A model generated the notes under the pieces. That model had not been told where the DNA came from. It made no database searches and saw only the letters and a list, made by a program, of their open reading frames with translations. From assembly GCF_001625215.2 (NCBI RefSeq), contig NC_030386.2, forward strand, positions 39,650,796 to 39,714,795: a stretch of 64,000 nucleotides of DNA. Direction: 5' to 3'. The position numbers and the translations under genes were made by a program. Each line of letters opens with the position of its first letter. Within the stretch, counting starts at the first letter, position 1. Below are positions 46,398 to 59,248 of this stretch, in pieces. The DNA comes from Daucus carota subsp. sativus (lineage: Eukaryota > Streptophyta > Magnoliopsida > Apiales > Apiaceae).

Positions 46398-47741
46398 TTA
46401 AAGTCAATTTTAGAAGAATTCGTGAAGCCTATGTTTATTTATTCTTCAAAGGTCATCATTTAGGTGCCATACATTGAGATTTCCTTCCTTTACTTGGTGT
46501 GACTAGTTTGTTGCACCACCTAAAGGAGGAAATATGTAGTTATTGGCCATAGGTTCGGTTTGATTGTAGAAGGGTTTTGAGGTGGTATTGTTAGTTACTT
46601 CTGGTCTGTGGTCATTTTTTTTTTTCTCTGAGCTTATTTTGGGGCTATGTTGTGCAAGTTGATAGTATTATCAACTTAGGAGGGGGTTAGACTGTACAGT
46701 TTCATATGGAAGGAATTATTTTCTTTTATATTCCTCCCCTATTATATTCAGGAGGGGGAGGGGAGGACTGTTTTGTACCGGATAATGAAAACTCCGGTAG
46801 TTGTTTTCTGTCTTTTTCGTCGAAGAGGCGCTTTTGAATTTATGAACACACATGGATATTATAGGTACTTGCTAAAATGCATGTAATCCTTCATAGTTTT
46901 ATGGTTGTATACAGGAAGTTGGTTTCCCCGCAGATGTATTAGTATTACCTCTCAGATATCAGAGGGAACATATTTTGATCAAAGGATAGAGTTGTGTTTA
47001 TATCTATAGTTCTCTTGTAAATCTAGCAGTATAGCAGCGATATCAAAGTATTAAATTTTCTGTGAAGATTTGGGGTTCTATTTAAAGAAGTTAATTTACA
47101 TTAGATTTATTTTAGAGTGGTTCGTCTAAACATCCTTCTAAGTTCTAACTGTATAGCAGCACCAGCTTTTTCCTTTTTGTCTGAGGTGATGTACTTGTAG
47201 GCGGAGTTATCATTTAAGTTCGAGGAAGGCGACTAGAGAGTTGAGGTTTACTCATATGGTGAGTTGAGCTTTTTCCATTTTTTTTCAAATTGATGGCGGG
47301 TTGAAGATGAAAAATCGTTCGCAGTATACATTTTGGGGCTAATTTTAAAGAAATTGTTTATTGTTTATCAAAAAAAAAAGAAGAAATTGTTTATTGTTAA
47401 GATAAATAATTGGATTACAAGATGTGCTCCTATGAATGTTGGTTTTTATAAATATTATTTGAATAATATGACTTATAAGTTATTTTAGTGTTTGGATTAT
47501 TTATTTATTTTTACTGAAAATCCGGATATTTGAAGTTTTTTTTCGACATTTTATAAATATTGATTAGGATTCAATATATCTAAAAATTTAAGGGAAATTT
47601 TATTAAAATTTAGCATTTTATATAATTCAAGAAAATTCAATAATTTTAAATATCACCAGTTTTAAAGTACTCTATAATTTTATAATATCTTAATTGAAGA
47701 GCATAATATTTCAAGTACAATTAAAAACAAATATATCAAAA
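46398..47741. other. PAT1 3' UTR and intergenic region
   Basis: The first several hundred bases are the likely PAT1 3' UTR. A fragment at about 47440-47500 (GACTTATAAGTTATTTTAGT, GTGTTTGGATT) resembles the Tourist-like MITE at 35775-36381 and is probably a relic. No ORF is supported. Confidence 0.5.
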
Positions 47742-48992
47742 TCAATATACTTATATAAAGGAGAAACGGGGGGCGTGTATGTGGCGCCTCTCACATCGCT
47801 CCGTTCTATTTTTCTAATTTTCTGGAATTTTTGGATGAAAAATATTAAAAATTAGAACTACCTTTTTTAGTTTTTGGTATATTAGAAGCAAGGCAAGGTT
47901 TAGAATATGATTTTGTTTCAGATTATTTATGGAATATAGTAGCTTAAAAATTTTAATCTGATTTTGTTTCAGATTATTTAATTATGGAAAAGAGTAGCGC
48001 ACAAGTCTTTCTACACCTATAAATACCCCTGTAGATTGTACTGTTTTGGATCATCTAAACACAATCTCCTCACATCTCCTCACTCTCAATATCATAATCC
48101 TATCTCTCTCTGGTTTGCAAGCAAAGATAGTTATTGACGATCAATATACTTATATAAAGGAGAAGCAAGGACGTGTATGTGGTGTTTCTCACATTGTTCC
48201 GTTCTATTTTTCAAACTTTCAGGAATTTTTGGATGAAAATTATCAAAAAATTAGAACTACCTTTTTTAGTTTTTGGTATATTAGAAGCAAGGTTCAGAGT
48301 CTGATTTTTCTGGTAATTGTTCTCTTGCTCGATTTGCAAGGGTAGTTATAGACCACTATCTCACGGATTTAAGTCAGATGTTTTTGTATACTTATATAAA
48401 GGGGAAGCGAAGGGCGTGTATGTGGCGTCTCTCACATCGCTCCGTTTTATTTTTCTAATTTTCCGTAATTTTTGGATGAAAAATATCAAAAAATTAGAAC
48501 TACCTCTTTTAGTTTTGGGTATATTAGAAGTAAGGTTCAGAAACTGATTTTTTTTGTGATAGTTTTTTTCTTGCTCGATTTGCAAGAGTAGTTATACACC
48601 ACTATCTCACAGATTTAAGTTAGATGTTTTTGTGCACAATCAATCCAAAAAAATTGGAGAAAGGTGACAATGTAAGAACATGATTATTTAAAAAAAAAAA
48701 ACATAAATAAAATCAAGATTCGTCGTACACTTTAAATTGTTAATTACGTGTATAAATTTATTTTCATTTTTTCACCATGAATTATAGTCCAATTTTGCAA
48801 TTTTATTTATTATTGTTGGTATTACAACAAGATTTTTATAATATAAAATTAATTTTATCCTACAAATATTAATTTTGAATCATTAATATACTTTTTATAG
48901 ACAGCCACAAAATTATTTTACTCTATAAATATTAATATTAAATCATTAATATAATTTTTATAGGCCGCCGCAACGCGCGGCTTCTCAACTAG
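47742..48992 (+). mobile_element. Non-autonomous Helitron with reiterated 5' end
   Basis: It starts A|TCAATATACTTATATAAAGG and ends with the GC-rich hairpin block GCCGCCGCAACGCGCGGC followed by TTCTCAACTAG|T, matching the Helitron end rules. The 5' block (CTTATATAAAGGAGAA, GGGCGTGTATGTGGCG, CTCACATCGCTCCGTT) is present three times, at about 47750, 48148 and 48391. It is a different subfamily from copies A-D though the 5' start and hairpin are related. Small ORFs at 48046-48585 are inside it. Confidence 0.85.
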
Positions 48993-49342
48993 TATCAGAT
49001 GAACTTCGATTAATCATAAATTGACAGTTTAATAAATTAGATCCTATTCACAATTTCCACCGTCATGTGATTGATACATGGAGAACCCAAATTAAAATTT
49101 TCCAAATTCAAATCAAATACGTGTTTAATATTATTATTTTTCGAATCGGAGGAAAAAGGAACCAAACAACGATTGAAACTTCAAATTTAATTGCTGTCAG
49201 TTACGTATGATATCCCCAAATACAAAGTTTTCATAGAACTTAAATTAATTCAATAACTCCTCTTTCGACAAATATACATAAAACATTTATAAATATATTC
49301 CCCAAACCTCCTGTAAAGGGTATAAGCTCTCAAGCATATACA

Positions 49343-49357
49343 TATTTATAACCCTAA
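49343..49357 (+). promoter_or_regulatory. TATA-like element overlapping a telo-box upstream of eIF3j
   Basis: TATTTATA (49343-49350) runs straight into AACCCTAA (49350-49357), about 150 bp before the start codon. Telo-boxes are typical of plant genes for translation components, which fits an eIF3 subunit. Assignment as functional is inference. Confidence 0.45.
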
Positions 49358-49505
49358 TTTCAAGAATCCCCAATTCAATTGAACTGGTAATCTTCTCTGC
49401 TTCACCTCAATTTTGTGTATCTGTGTGTGTTTCTGTGTATATGTTTACTAATTTATGTTATTTTTCTTGAATTTGCAGTCTGATAGTAAAGGCAAGCAAG
49501 GAGAG

Positions 49506-52500
49506 ATGGATGAGTGGGGTAATTTTTTATTTTTTGTATTGAATTTTCTTTGTCGAAAAGATTCTACCTTTGATGAATTTATGCATGATCTGCTAAGTTG
49601 TTGCAAGATTTGGATATAATTAAAGGCTGTGTGATTGCAAAATATTGTGATTCCGAAAGAATTCACATTGAATTTGATTTGAAAGTGGTGTTGGATTTGC
49701 ATCGTTTAGGGCTTTAATTGATTTAGTCTACTTTAGTTGTGTGCAGCTAGTAGGAGTTCATTAGGTTTCACCGATGTAATTAGTTTCTAATTACAATCCC
49801 TCTTGTCTATTAGGTGAAGGGAACTGCTATGAAAATTGTTTCTTGCCTACTCAATTTTCTATGCAGTGAAGTTTGATCCTGTGTTTTTTACTCTATATAT
49901 GACTAATAGTAAAAATAAAGCTAGGTGGGGAAATTTGGTACGGCATGAATCTGTGGCTGCTTGAATATCGTGTTCTTTTAATGCTGGCACATAGTTTTTT
50001 CCTTTACAACTTAAGCTACTTGTAGTTGCTATATATTCCGGTGGTAACCTCTGTAGATAGTTGTAAGTTGTAACTTGTAATCATGCACTTATCTTGGTAA
50101 CATCTGCAATTGGTTGTTAGTGAGTGCAAGTAAAAACCTGAGAGTTCTAGATATTGAGGCAAACAGGCTTAGCGTGCCATCATCTAAGGTCAAATTATTA
50201 TCTATTGTGCAGAGCATATACATGTAAATTGACCGAGTTAAGCACACAACAATCTCTGTTTAATCTATTATGGCTAGCCCAATCAGCATCAGGGAGCGAG
50301 GGCAAACTCACTATGATATTCTGATAACAATATAATTTCAGTTTTCTCAATATTTATATTTGAGTTCACTTTGACAACACAATTTTTTTTCAACGCTAAA
50401 TAAACAAACAACTTTATTGTATATATAAGCTGTTGATGCAACTATAGTAAAATAATATAATGATTATCAGATGAGCTACACAATAACACAACTATGGTTT
50501 TTTAATCTGTTACTTTCTTCTTGGGCTTGGACTCCTTAACAGCTGTCGAGAAATTTTGATATTGTTAAACTAAAGTTAATGGGTTTGGTCTAGCCCGATC
50601 TTTCATCAAGATTTGGTTTTGTTATTCTACATCAATGACATACAAGCTAGAATTTTGTTTTACATTTGAAACATATCTTTGATTTATGTTACATTAAGTG
50701 CTAGATCATTGAGTGAAGAACAGAGCTTACAAGACAACAGGTAGTCGTCAAACAAATTCCTCCTAAACATGAAACCTGACCCGTCATTCTTTCAGTTTCG
50801 GTTAAATAATCAATTTGGAATTACACCATGTTATTATGATTTCTGGTACTATGTATGATTGTGTAAGATACTGGCAATGCCAGTGACATGAAACTATTTG
50901 CTCCTATAATTTTTAGGCTAGTTTGCCAGGTTATTCTTTATTGTTTGGGAAAGGAGTTGTGTTCTTTGACAATTATTTGAATAGTTCTATCATATGTTTC
51001 AGAGGATGAGCCTGCTCCACTGGTCCTGAAAAAGGAGCCTGTTAAGAGTCTATGGGCTGATGAAGACCTCGATGAGGATGATATCAAGGAATCGTGGGAG
51101 GATGAAGATGAGCCTACTCCGGTAATTTGATAAATATTTTTACGAGGCAGAACCCACATATAGTGTATGGTGTTGATTATTTATATTAGTTGTGCAGAAT
51201 GTGTAATTTTTTTTTTGTTTCTGTAATGTTCAGTCTAATTAAGGTCATGATAATTAGTAGCATGCAGTTATCATATCTATATGATTACTTGATGTTTGCC
51301 TTAAGTGGGAGCTTTAATTTGTAAACTCCTTGTGATTAATATTAATTATGAATGTCTAAACAAGACTAATAAATAACAAGCCTATATATTATTATATTTA
51401 ATTGGACTGCTGCAGATACATGTATTTTAAAACATAATGCTGACTGTCTATATATATACCGAGACTATATATTATAATCAAAGTATTCTTAACTAAAATA
51501 GCTACAATTATGTTGTAAAAGTGCTACCAACTCTGATAACTTTATATATCGCTGATTCCTGGTATGCATTTGTACATGTTATATGGTCTGTAAGATATGA
51601 TATCATAGGTTCATGTATGTAGAATGATACTCTCTGATGTAAGCTTTCATGAATTTTGGATATTTTTTTCGAATCATCCTCATTATTTCTTTTGTTGCTT
51701 TGAAAAATTGTCCTACATCAAGTTAAGGTCATCATCCTCTCTACTTTTTGATAATTTCTTTTCCGATCTAAAACATTTTATGCAATTAAAGTAGTTTTAG
51801 AAACAGTTTCTTTTTCCTAAATTTATAATGATGAAGTGGTGTGGAATATGTATTAAGTATATGACACAACCATTACCATGAAAAAACTATTAACTTCAAC
51901 ATTAGGTGCCCGAGGCCAAACCCCCAGTTGAGAAGCCCCCAAAGAAAACTGTAGCAAAAGCCAATGACAAGAAAGGGAAAACTGCTGAAGTAGTCAAGGA
52001 GGAACCACTGGACCCTGTAGCAGAGAAACTTCGACAGCAGAGGTACGTGCTGCATATTTGAGCCTGTCAGGTTATTTCATGCTTTTTAGATCATAACTTT
52101 CTATTTTCAATCCGTAGACGGGAGGAATCTGTGAGTGCAGCATATTTGTTTAGATTTTTTATTGGAATGGAAATGGGGATGATTTCAAATTCCATGGGCT
52201 AAATAAGAATTGAGTTTACCTTGTTTAACGGAATGAGTTCTTTAATTTTCGCTAATTTACTTAGCAAGCACTAACACATGAAAATAAAATTCCGATTTCC
52301 GGAACCAGATCGAAATTACTTGAACCTAGCTCCCCCTCTTTGGAAAAATCTACAATTGGATAAATTGCCCTCGCTCCGTTATTTTGGTCTACACATGCAT
52401 TTCCGTCCGAGACACATGTTAGGTAAATAAGAAGTATTATGATAATGTTGTTGCAGCCCTTGCTCTTATGCTGCTGCTAGCACAAGGTTATGAGAAAAAG

Positions 52501-53480
52501 AGTAACGAATCACTTGTTAAAATTTGAACCTGACTGATTTTTTGTGTTGTGTAGATTGTAAACAGTGGGATGGTTTTTACTGCTGCATGCCTGCATCATT
52601 TTTATTTTTTTTATTTGCTGCATGCCTGCATCTTGCTTCTACCTATTTTCATAATTAGCATTATGGCTTGTCACCTGTTGGTGCTGTATTTTTAGCTAGA
52701 AAAATCGATTGTTAAAAGACCATCGTCTGTGGAATTTTCTTTTTACTTGATTGAACCCTTGATTGGCAACAAAAATTTACTTATTGTGGTCCATAATTAT
52801 TATTTCCAGGCTTCTGATCCTATTAGGTTCATTATTGATTTTTCTGTCTCCTTAACAGGCTTGTTGAAGAAGCAGACTATAGAAACACTGCCGAATTATT
52901 TGGTAAAAAAAGTGGTGATGACAAGTCTCTTGATATTTTTATTCCTAAATCAGAAAGCGATTTCTTGGAATATGCGGAGCTCATTTCACATAAACTTCGT
53001 CCATATGAGGTTGAATATAAATTTTTAGTTTCTAGTTCAAATAATAGTTTTTTTTCTTTCACTTGTGATGTTGAATGGCTCTTTACATTAAATCAGAAAA
53101 GTTTCCATTATATCGGGTTGCTCAAATCTGTAATCAGAATGTCAATGACATCTCTGAAAGCATCTGATGCAAAAGAAGTTGCGTCTTCTGTCACTGCCAT
53201 TGTAAATGAAAAGCTAAAAGCAGAGAAAGAAGCTAATGCTGGTAAAAAGAAGACAGGTAATGCGCATTCCTCCCTAGTGATAATAAATCATTTTGTATTT
53301 TTGGTTAGAAATTAGATTTTCATGTTGCATCTCGTGTTTCAATACAAATATGGCTTCATACAATTCATCTTTGCTGCTCGTTCAGGTGCAAAAAAGAAAC
53401 AACTGATTGTGGATAAGCCAGATGATGATGCTGTTGTCAGCAACTTAGATTCGTCTTATGATGATTTTGATTTCATGTAA
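49506..53480 (+). CDS. EIF3J: Translation initiation factor eIF3 subunit j
   Basis: Six exons join in phase: 49506-49518, 51003-51121, 51906-52042, 52859-53009, 53097-53256 and 53386-53480 (224 aa). The protein starts MDEWEDEPAP, carries the conserved SLWADEDLDEDDIKESWEDE acidic motif, a Lys/Pro-rich linker, then the helical core with NTAELFGK, KLRPYEKSFHYIGLLK and MTSLKASDAKEVASS. It ends in GAKKKQLIVDKPDDD and the invariant C-terminal acidic YDDFDFM. eIF3j binds the 40S decoding centre and regulates mRNA entry and eIF3 association; the acidic tail contacts the A site. The first exon codes four residues only and is followed by a 1.5-kb intron, so ORF callers will miss the start. Length equals the plant norm of about 225 aa. 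Confidence 0.95.
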
Positions 53481-54589
53481 CTTTTAGGCAGAATCTTCTT
53501 GTTACTTTTGCCAATATGAGCTGGAGACATCAATTTTGCAATTACAGTGTTACAAGGGAAGATCATCTGAAGCCTTTTTCTCTCAGAATTTGGACACCGA
53601 CAACTTCATATCTAGATTTTTTTATTTTTTTTTTGTGGTTCAGAAATGTGTACTTGCTTGTATGTTCAGTGATAACACTGTAGTCATGTGTATGAATCAA
53701 ACCTAAAATTACCCGACTTTTATGATCCTTCCCTAAGTTTCGAAAGTTTTGAATCTCTATTGAGTTGAAAATACATGTTAATGCAAGTTTTTGCTGCTGA
53801 TTTATATTAGTTATACCTTACACTGCTATGTATTACCCCTTCGTTCTTTTATACAGGACGTTTCATTTTTTGACACACTTCGACGTGTTTTAACGGAATA
53901 CGCATGAGCATACATGTAGCGAAAGTTCCTCAAAATTGTAAACTAAAATCTGACAGCTCGAAAATCGAATTTACAGGAGTATTAGCAGTAGACGACGAAG
54001 AAGGTGCCATTACAACTTTACAAGACTCAAAGCTCCATAATTATGTTTGTCTAGATACATTTCAGTGGCCTAGTATCGTGTGAATTTATGTATAATATAT
54101 GCATGTATATTCGTGGAGGATTCCCCTATGCGCAAATGCAGGCACACTAGCAGGAACACAAAGAGATGCCCGCACCATGCACCCCTATTATTCTATATCA
54201 TGCTTACTATACTAGCATTGTATATAATAACCCGAGCCGGGCCGAATTTAACCCAAGCTGAAGTCGGTTTCGACTTGGTCAGAAAAATTAATGATATTTT
54301 TTATTTAATCATGTTTTTTTTTATAAAGTAACAGATTTATTTATCCAAACCTGATTGTTTTCAAACAATAATCATATAATTATTAGTTAAATTTTAATTA
54401 TGAAAAACATATCTGTCACTGAACTAGTAACTCAACGACAAACAGAACCAAATAACTAATAGTAAAACAATGTATAAACAAGCTGATAATATTAGAGATG
54501 GATATGTCTGATCTAGATACACATGTTAAGCAAACCAAAATTCATAATCTTATCGCTGCCAAACGAGACAGCTGACCTCCCAACATCAA
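53481..54589. other. eIF3j 3' UTR and intergenic region
   Basis: After the eIF3j stop comes a likely 3' UTR. Near 53836 the sequence ACCCCTTCGTTCTTTTATAC resembles a decayed Stowaway end. No gene is supported; the 54080-54331 ORF lacks any recognisable domain. Confidence 0.45.
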
Positions 54590-56337
54590 TCATATATATA
54601 TATAAAGGAGGATGCGGGCGTCTCCAGAATTGCTCGATTCAGTCTTCTGATTCAGAATTTCGGAGAGAAAATATAGTTATAATTGAAAAAATGAGGTTCA
54701 AGAATTCTAAAAGTAATACAATTCTTTTCTTATTGAATTCTGAAGATGATACAATTCTTTTCTTATTTAGTATTTCTTATTGAATTCTAAAGGTAATACA
54801 ATTCTTTTCTTATTTAGGAATGCTAAAAGGAATAGGATTATATTTATTCAAACTAACAATAATAGATAAAATACAATTTATATTTAAGATTTGTAAGGTA
54901 ATACGTACAATTTCTATTTTCGATTTAGTCTTATAATTTTCTTAAATTTCGAATAGAAAATAAAGGATTGTAAAGATAATAATCATTAAAAAAAACTAAT
55001 AGCAAAAAAAATAGAACCATAAAAAAAATAATTTTTAACTAATAAATAGGAATCAAAATATAAAATAATTAACAAAAAAAATAATACATATAAAATATGA
55101 ATTATATATTGATTTTATGATAATGTAAATGATTCATAATTAGTATTGTGTTTGACGGGCATGGGAGGCGGCCCAAACTAATTTTTATCTAAATAATAAT
55201 AAATTTTCTATTAGTATTATGTTTGACGTGAAAGTGGCTAAAATAATTTTTTATCTATGTTATAATATATTTTTTTGTTGTAACGGGACCACAGTTCAAA
55301 ATATTTTTGATCCAATTAAAATCTTTAATTTTATCATAATTAGAATAATTTTTATTAGTATTGTGTTCGACAGCAAGGCGACTCAAACTAATGTCTAAAT
55401 TATAATGTTTTGTTTTTGGTATTGTGTTTGACAAGAGAGCAGTATAATATTTTGTTATTAGTATTGCGTTTGGCAAGAGAGCGGTTCGAACTATTTTTTA
55501 TCTATATTATTATATTTAATTTTATCATAATTATAATAGTTATTGATTAATATATCTTTGATGGGAGAGCAGTCAAACAATTCTTTTTATTAGTATTGTG
55601 TTTGATAGGAGGGCCAATTAAACAAATTTTCATATTAATTATAATAGTTTTTATTAATGATATGTTTAACGTGAACATGACTCAAAATAACTTTTATGCA
55701 ATTATAATATTAATTCGTATCAAAATTTATATAAAAAAAAGATTCTTAATTAGTATTGTGTTTAAGGGGAGGGCGGCCCAAATTAATTTTTATCTAAATA
55801 ATAATAAATTTTTTATTAGTATTATATCTGACGAGAAAGCTGCTAAAACAATTTTTTTTTATCTAATTTATAATGTAGTTTTTTTATTAAAATGGGACCA
55901 CGGCTTAAAGTAATTTTTATCCAATTATAATCTTTAACTTTATCATAATTATAATAATTTTTTATTAGTATTGCGTTTGACGGTAGGACGACTTAAACTA
56001 AAATCAATATTATAATTTTTTGTTATAAATATTGTGTTTGACAAGAGAGAGGCTCAAACTAATTTTTATTTACATTATTATATTTAATTTTATCATAATT
56101 ATAATAATTATTGATTAATATTATCTTTGATGGAAGGGCGGTTCAAACGATTTTTTTATTAGTATTGTGTTTGACGCCACTTAAATAAATTTTTATATTA
56201 ATTATAATATTTTTTTTTATTAATGATATGTTAATGGGAACATGACTCAAATAACTTTTATGCAATTATAATATTAATTCGTATCAAAATTTATAAAAAA
56301 TTTATCGCGCCGCCGCGAAGCGCGGCTTTTTTCACTA
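54590..56337 (+). mobile_element. Non-autonomous Helitron-like element, copy C
   Basis: It starts A|TCATATATATATATAAAGG with the GATGCGGGCGTCTC block. It ends with GCCGCCGCGAAGCGCGGC, TTTTTT and CACTA, where the terminal G of CTAG is replaced. The interior from about 55130 to 56250 is an array of ATTAGTATTGTGTTTGACGG-like units, roughly a dozen. No Rep/helicase ORF exists. It is the same family as copies A and B, 50 kb away. Confidence 0.78.
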
Positions 56338-56339
56338 TA

Positions 56340-58444
56340 TCAATATATATATATATAAAGGAGGATGCGAGCGTCTCTAGGATTGTTCGATTCAGTCTTC
56401 TAAATTTTCTTGAATTTCGGAGAGAAAATATAATTATAATTCAAAAATTCATGTTTAAGAATTCTAAAGGTAATATAATTCTTTTTTTATTGAGTTCCAG
56501 AAGTAATACAATTCTTCTTCTTATTTAGGAATCATAAGGGTAACACAATTCTTATTGTTAACTATATATTAATATAGGAATTATTAAAAAAGTACAATTC
56601 TTATTTTCAAAAGTTATAAAATTTATAATTTTACTTTATTATATTTTTTAAAAAGGAGGATGCAGGGCGTCTATAGAATTGCTCGATTCAGTCTTATAAT
56701 TTTATTAAATTTCGGATAAAAAATTTAATTATAATTCAAAAAATCATGTTTAAAAATTTCAAAGTAAATACAATTCCTTTTTGATTGGAATCTAAAATAA
56801 TACAATTCTTTTTCTTATTTAGGAATCATACCTCTTTTTTTACGAATCGACCTTCTTATTCAGGAATCATAAGGGTAACACAATTCTTATTGTTAACTAT
56901 ATATTAATATATGAATTATTAAAAAAGTACAATTCTTATTTTCAAAAGTTATAAAATTTATAATTTTACTTTATTATATTTTTTCAAAAGGAGGATGCAG
57001 GGCGTCTATAGAATTGTTCGATCCAGTCTTATAATTTTATTAAATTTCGGATAAAAAATATAATTATAATTCAAAAAATCATGTTTAAAATTTTCAAAGT
57101 TAATACAATTCCTTTTTGATTGGGTTTTAAAATAATACAATTTTTTTTCTTATTTAGAAATCATACCTCTTTTTTTACGAATCGACGGACTACAGAGTGA
57201 ATGAGAATGCATGTGAATGGCCATCTGATTAAGAACGATAATACTGGGTCATCAAGATCACCTAAGACTACCGTATCGAGTAATCTGTTCATCTCCCATC
57301 TCGAACCTAAGGCAGGACTAACATGAAAGATGGTCAGGCTTTAAATTCCAAATATTCTGAAAAACTTCTACTCAGACGGATGATACTGATACACTGATGA
57401 TGCTGAAAGAAGATGCTATAATGTAAATGAGCCGCGCTTCGCGGCGGCGTTATGAATTTTTTATAAATTCTAATACGAATTAATATTATAATTGCATAAA
57501 AGTTATTTTGAGTCATGTTCCCATTAAACATATCATTAATAAAAAAATATTATAATTAATATAAAAATTTGTTTAAGTGGCCCTCCTATCAAACACAATA
57601 CTAATAAAAAAAATTATTTGGTCAGGCTTTAAAATCCAAATATTCCGAAAAACTTCTACTCAGACGGATGATACTGATACACTGATGCTGAAAGAAGCTG
57701 CTATAATGTAAATGATTCTCGAGAGTACGAGGGAGGTTACGTAGTTAACGGGAACATGACTCAAAATAACTTTTATGCGATTATAATATTGATTCGTATC
57801 AAAATTTCTAAAAAAAATTCTTAATTAGTTTTGTGTTTGAGGGGAAGGCGGCCCAAATTTATTTTTATCATAAATTTTCTATTAGTATTTTGTTTGACGA
57901 GAACGCGGCTAAAATAATTCTTCATCTAAGTTATAATGTATTTTTTTATTAACTCAAACTAATATCTATATTATAATTTTTTGTTATTAGCATTGTGTTT
58001 GACAAAAGAGCGCCTCAAACTAATTATTTTTATCTATATTCCTATATTTAATTTTATCATAATTATAATTATTATTGATTAATACTATATTTGATGGGAG
58101 AACGGTTCAAACAATTTTTTTTTTATTAGTATTGTGTTTGACACGAGAGTCACTTAAACAAATTTTATATTAATTTTAATATTTTCTATTAATGATATGT
58201 TTAACGGTAACACGACTCAAAATAACTTTTATGCAATTATAATATTAATTCGTATCAAAATTTATAAAAAAGATTCTTTATTAGTATTGTGTTTGAGGGG
58301 AGGGCGACCCAAATTAATTTTTATCTAAATAATAATAAAATTTTCAATTAGTATTATGTTTGACGGGAAAGTAGCTAAAACAAGTTTTTGTCTAAATTTA
58401 TAAAAAAAACATAGCGCCGCTGCGAAGCGCGGCTTTATTCACTA
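56340..58444 (+). mobile_element. Non-autonomous Helitron-like element, copy D, with internal rearrangement
   Basis: It starts A|TCAATATATATATATAAAGG three bases after copy C and ends at the hairpin GCCGCTGCGAAGCGCGGC plus TTTATTCACTA. Between 56650 and 57170 the GGAGGATGCAGGGCGTCTAT start-like block is repeated. From about 57190 non-Helitron sequence of unknown origin appears, bearing two 96-99-bp direct repeats around an inverted Helitron 3' fragment. The tandem TTGTGTTTGACGG units return after 57780. Confidence 0.75.
57332..57715. repeat. Direct repeats of 96-99 bp flanking an inverted Helitron terminus
   Basis: Repeat 1 (57332-57430) and repeat 2 (57620-57715) start GGTCAGGCTTTAAA and end GCTATAATGTAAATGA, about 95% identical. 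Between them, 57431-57619 is the reverse complement of a copy A-D type 3' end (hairpin GCCGCGCTTCGCGGC first), lacking the last bases up to CTAG. The repeated sequence is not Helitron-like and may be captured host DNA. Confidence 0.8.
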
Positions 58445-59248
58445 TTACTTATATAATCCACCACATATGCATACAAATCAAGATATATACATACAATTGA
58501 TGTATGGTAGCCGGTCTTTAAAAAATTCTTGATTATTAAAAAAGTCATGATTAATTCTTAAAAATATTTTATTAATTTATTAATTATTTTTTGATTTGAT
58601 TAAAGTCTCTAATTGGTCAAAATTATTTATGATAATTTTTAATAAACACTGAATCGAGGCCAACTGATCGATTCAAGTCGTGATTTTACGATAATAATTA
58701 ATTCAGTCGGAACTGGAGTATAAACCGACCTGTTATCCCGCCCATGATATACTATACATTAGATTAGATACATCACGTGCGATAAAAAAGTTAAACGTCT
58801 CTTGCATCGAACAGCACAATACATAAAATTTAAGCAGGCACACGAAAACAAAGCCCAGAATTGTACAGTAATATAGTAATTCACACTCACTCGTGTCCAA
58901 AAACAATGATGATAAAATTCCAAAACAAACAACTCTTTATCATCTAATTACATCAGTTTATCACATGCTCCGAACCCAACCAAACAAAACAACTTTTTTA
59001 TTTTTAAAATTCTCATTTTTTATTATTTGTCTTTTACTCGATCGGCACATGCATAACATAATAAATTGTGTGTATATATGTCCCCGCTCCGCATCATACC
59101 CACTTAAACGTGAACCTCTTCATCTTCTCAACTCCTACCTTTCTCTGCAAACAAAAGCAATTCCGCAACTCATTTTGTAGACGGTAATTAGCAGTTAGTC
59201 GCGGAAATATGGTTAGAATATAATACGATCCTGACCTGACGAAGAAAT
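58445..59248. promoter_or_regulatory. Upstream region of the RING ligase gene with G-box and TATA box
   Basis: A CACGTG G-box core is at 58774-58779 (CATCACGTGCG) and a TATATAT box at 59073-59079, about 170 bp before the ATG. Placement and spacing are reasonable for a plant promoter; transcription start is not determined. G-boxes bind bZIP and bHLH factors, including ABA- and light-related ones. Confidence 0.5.
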
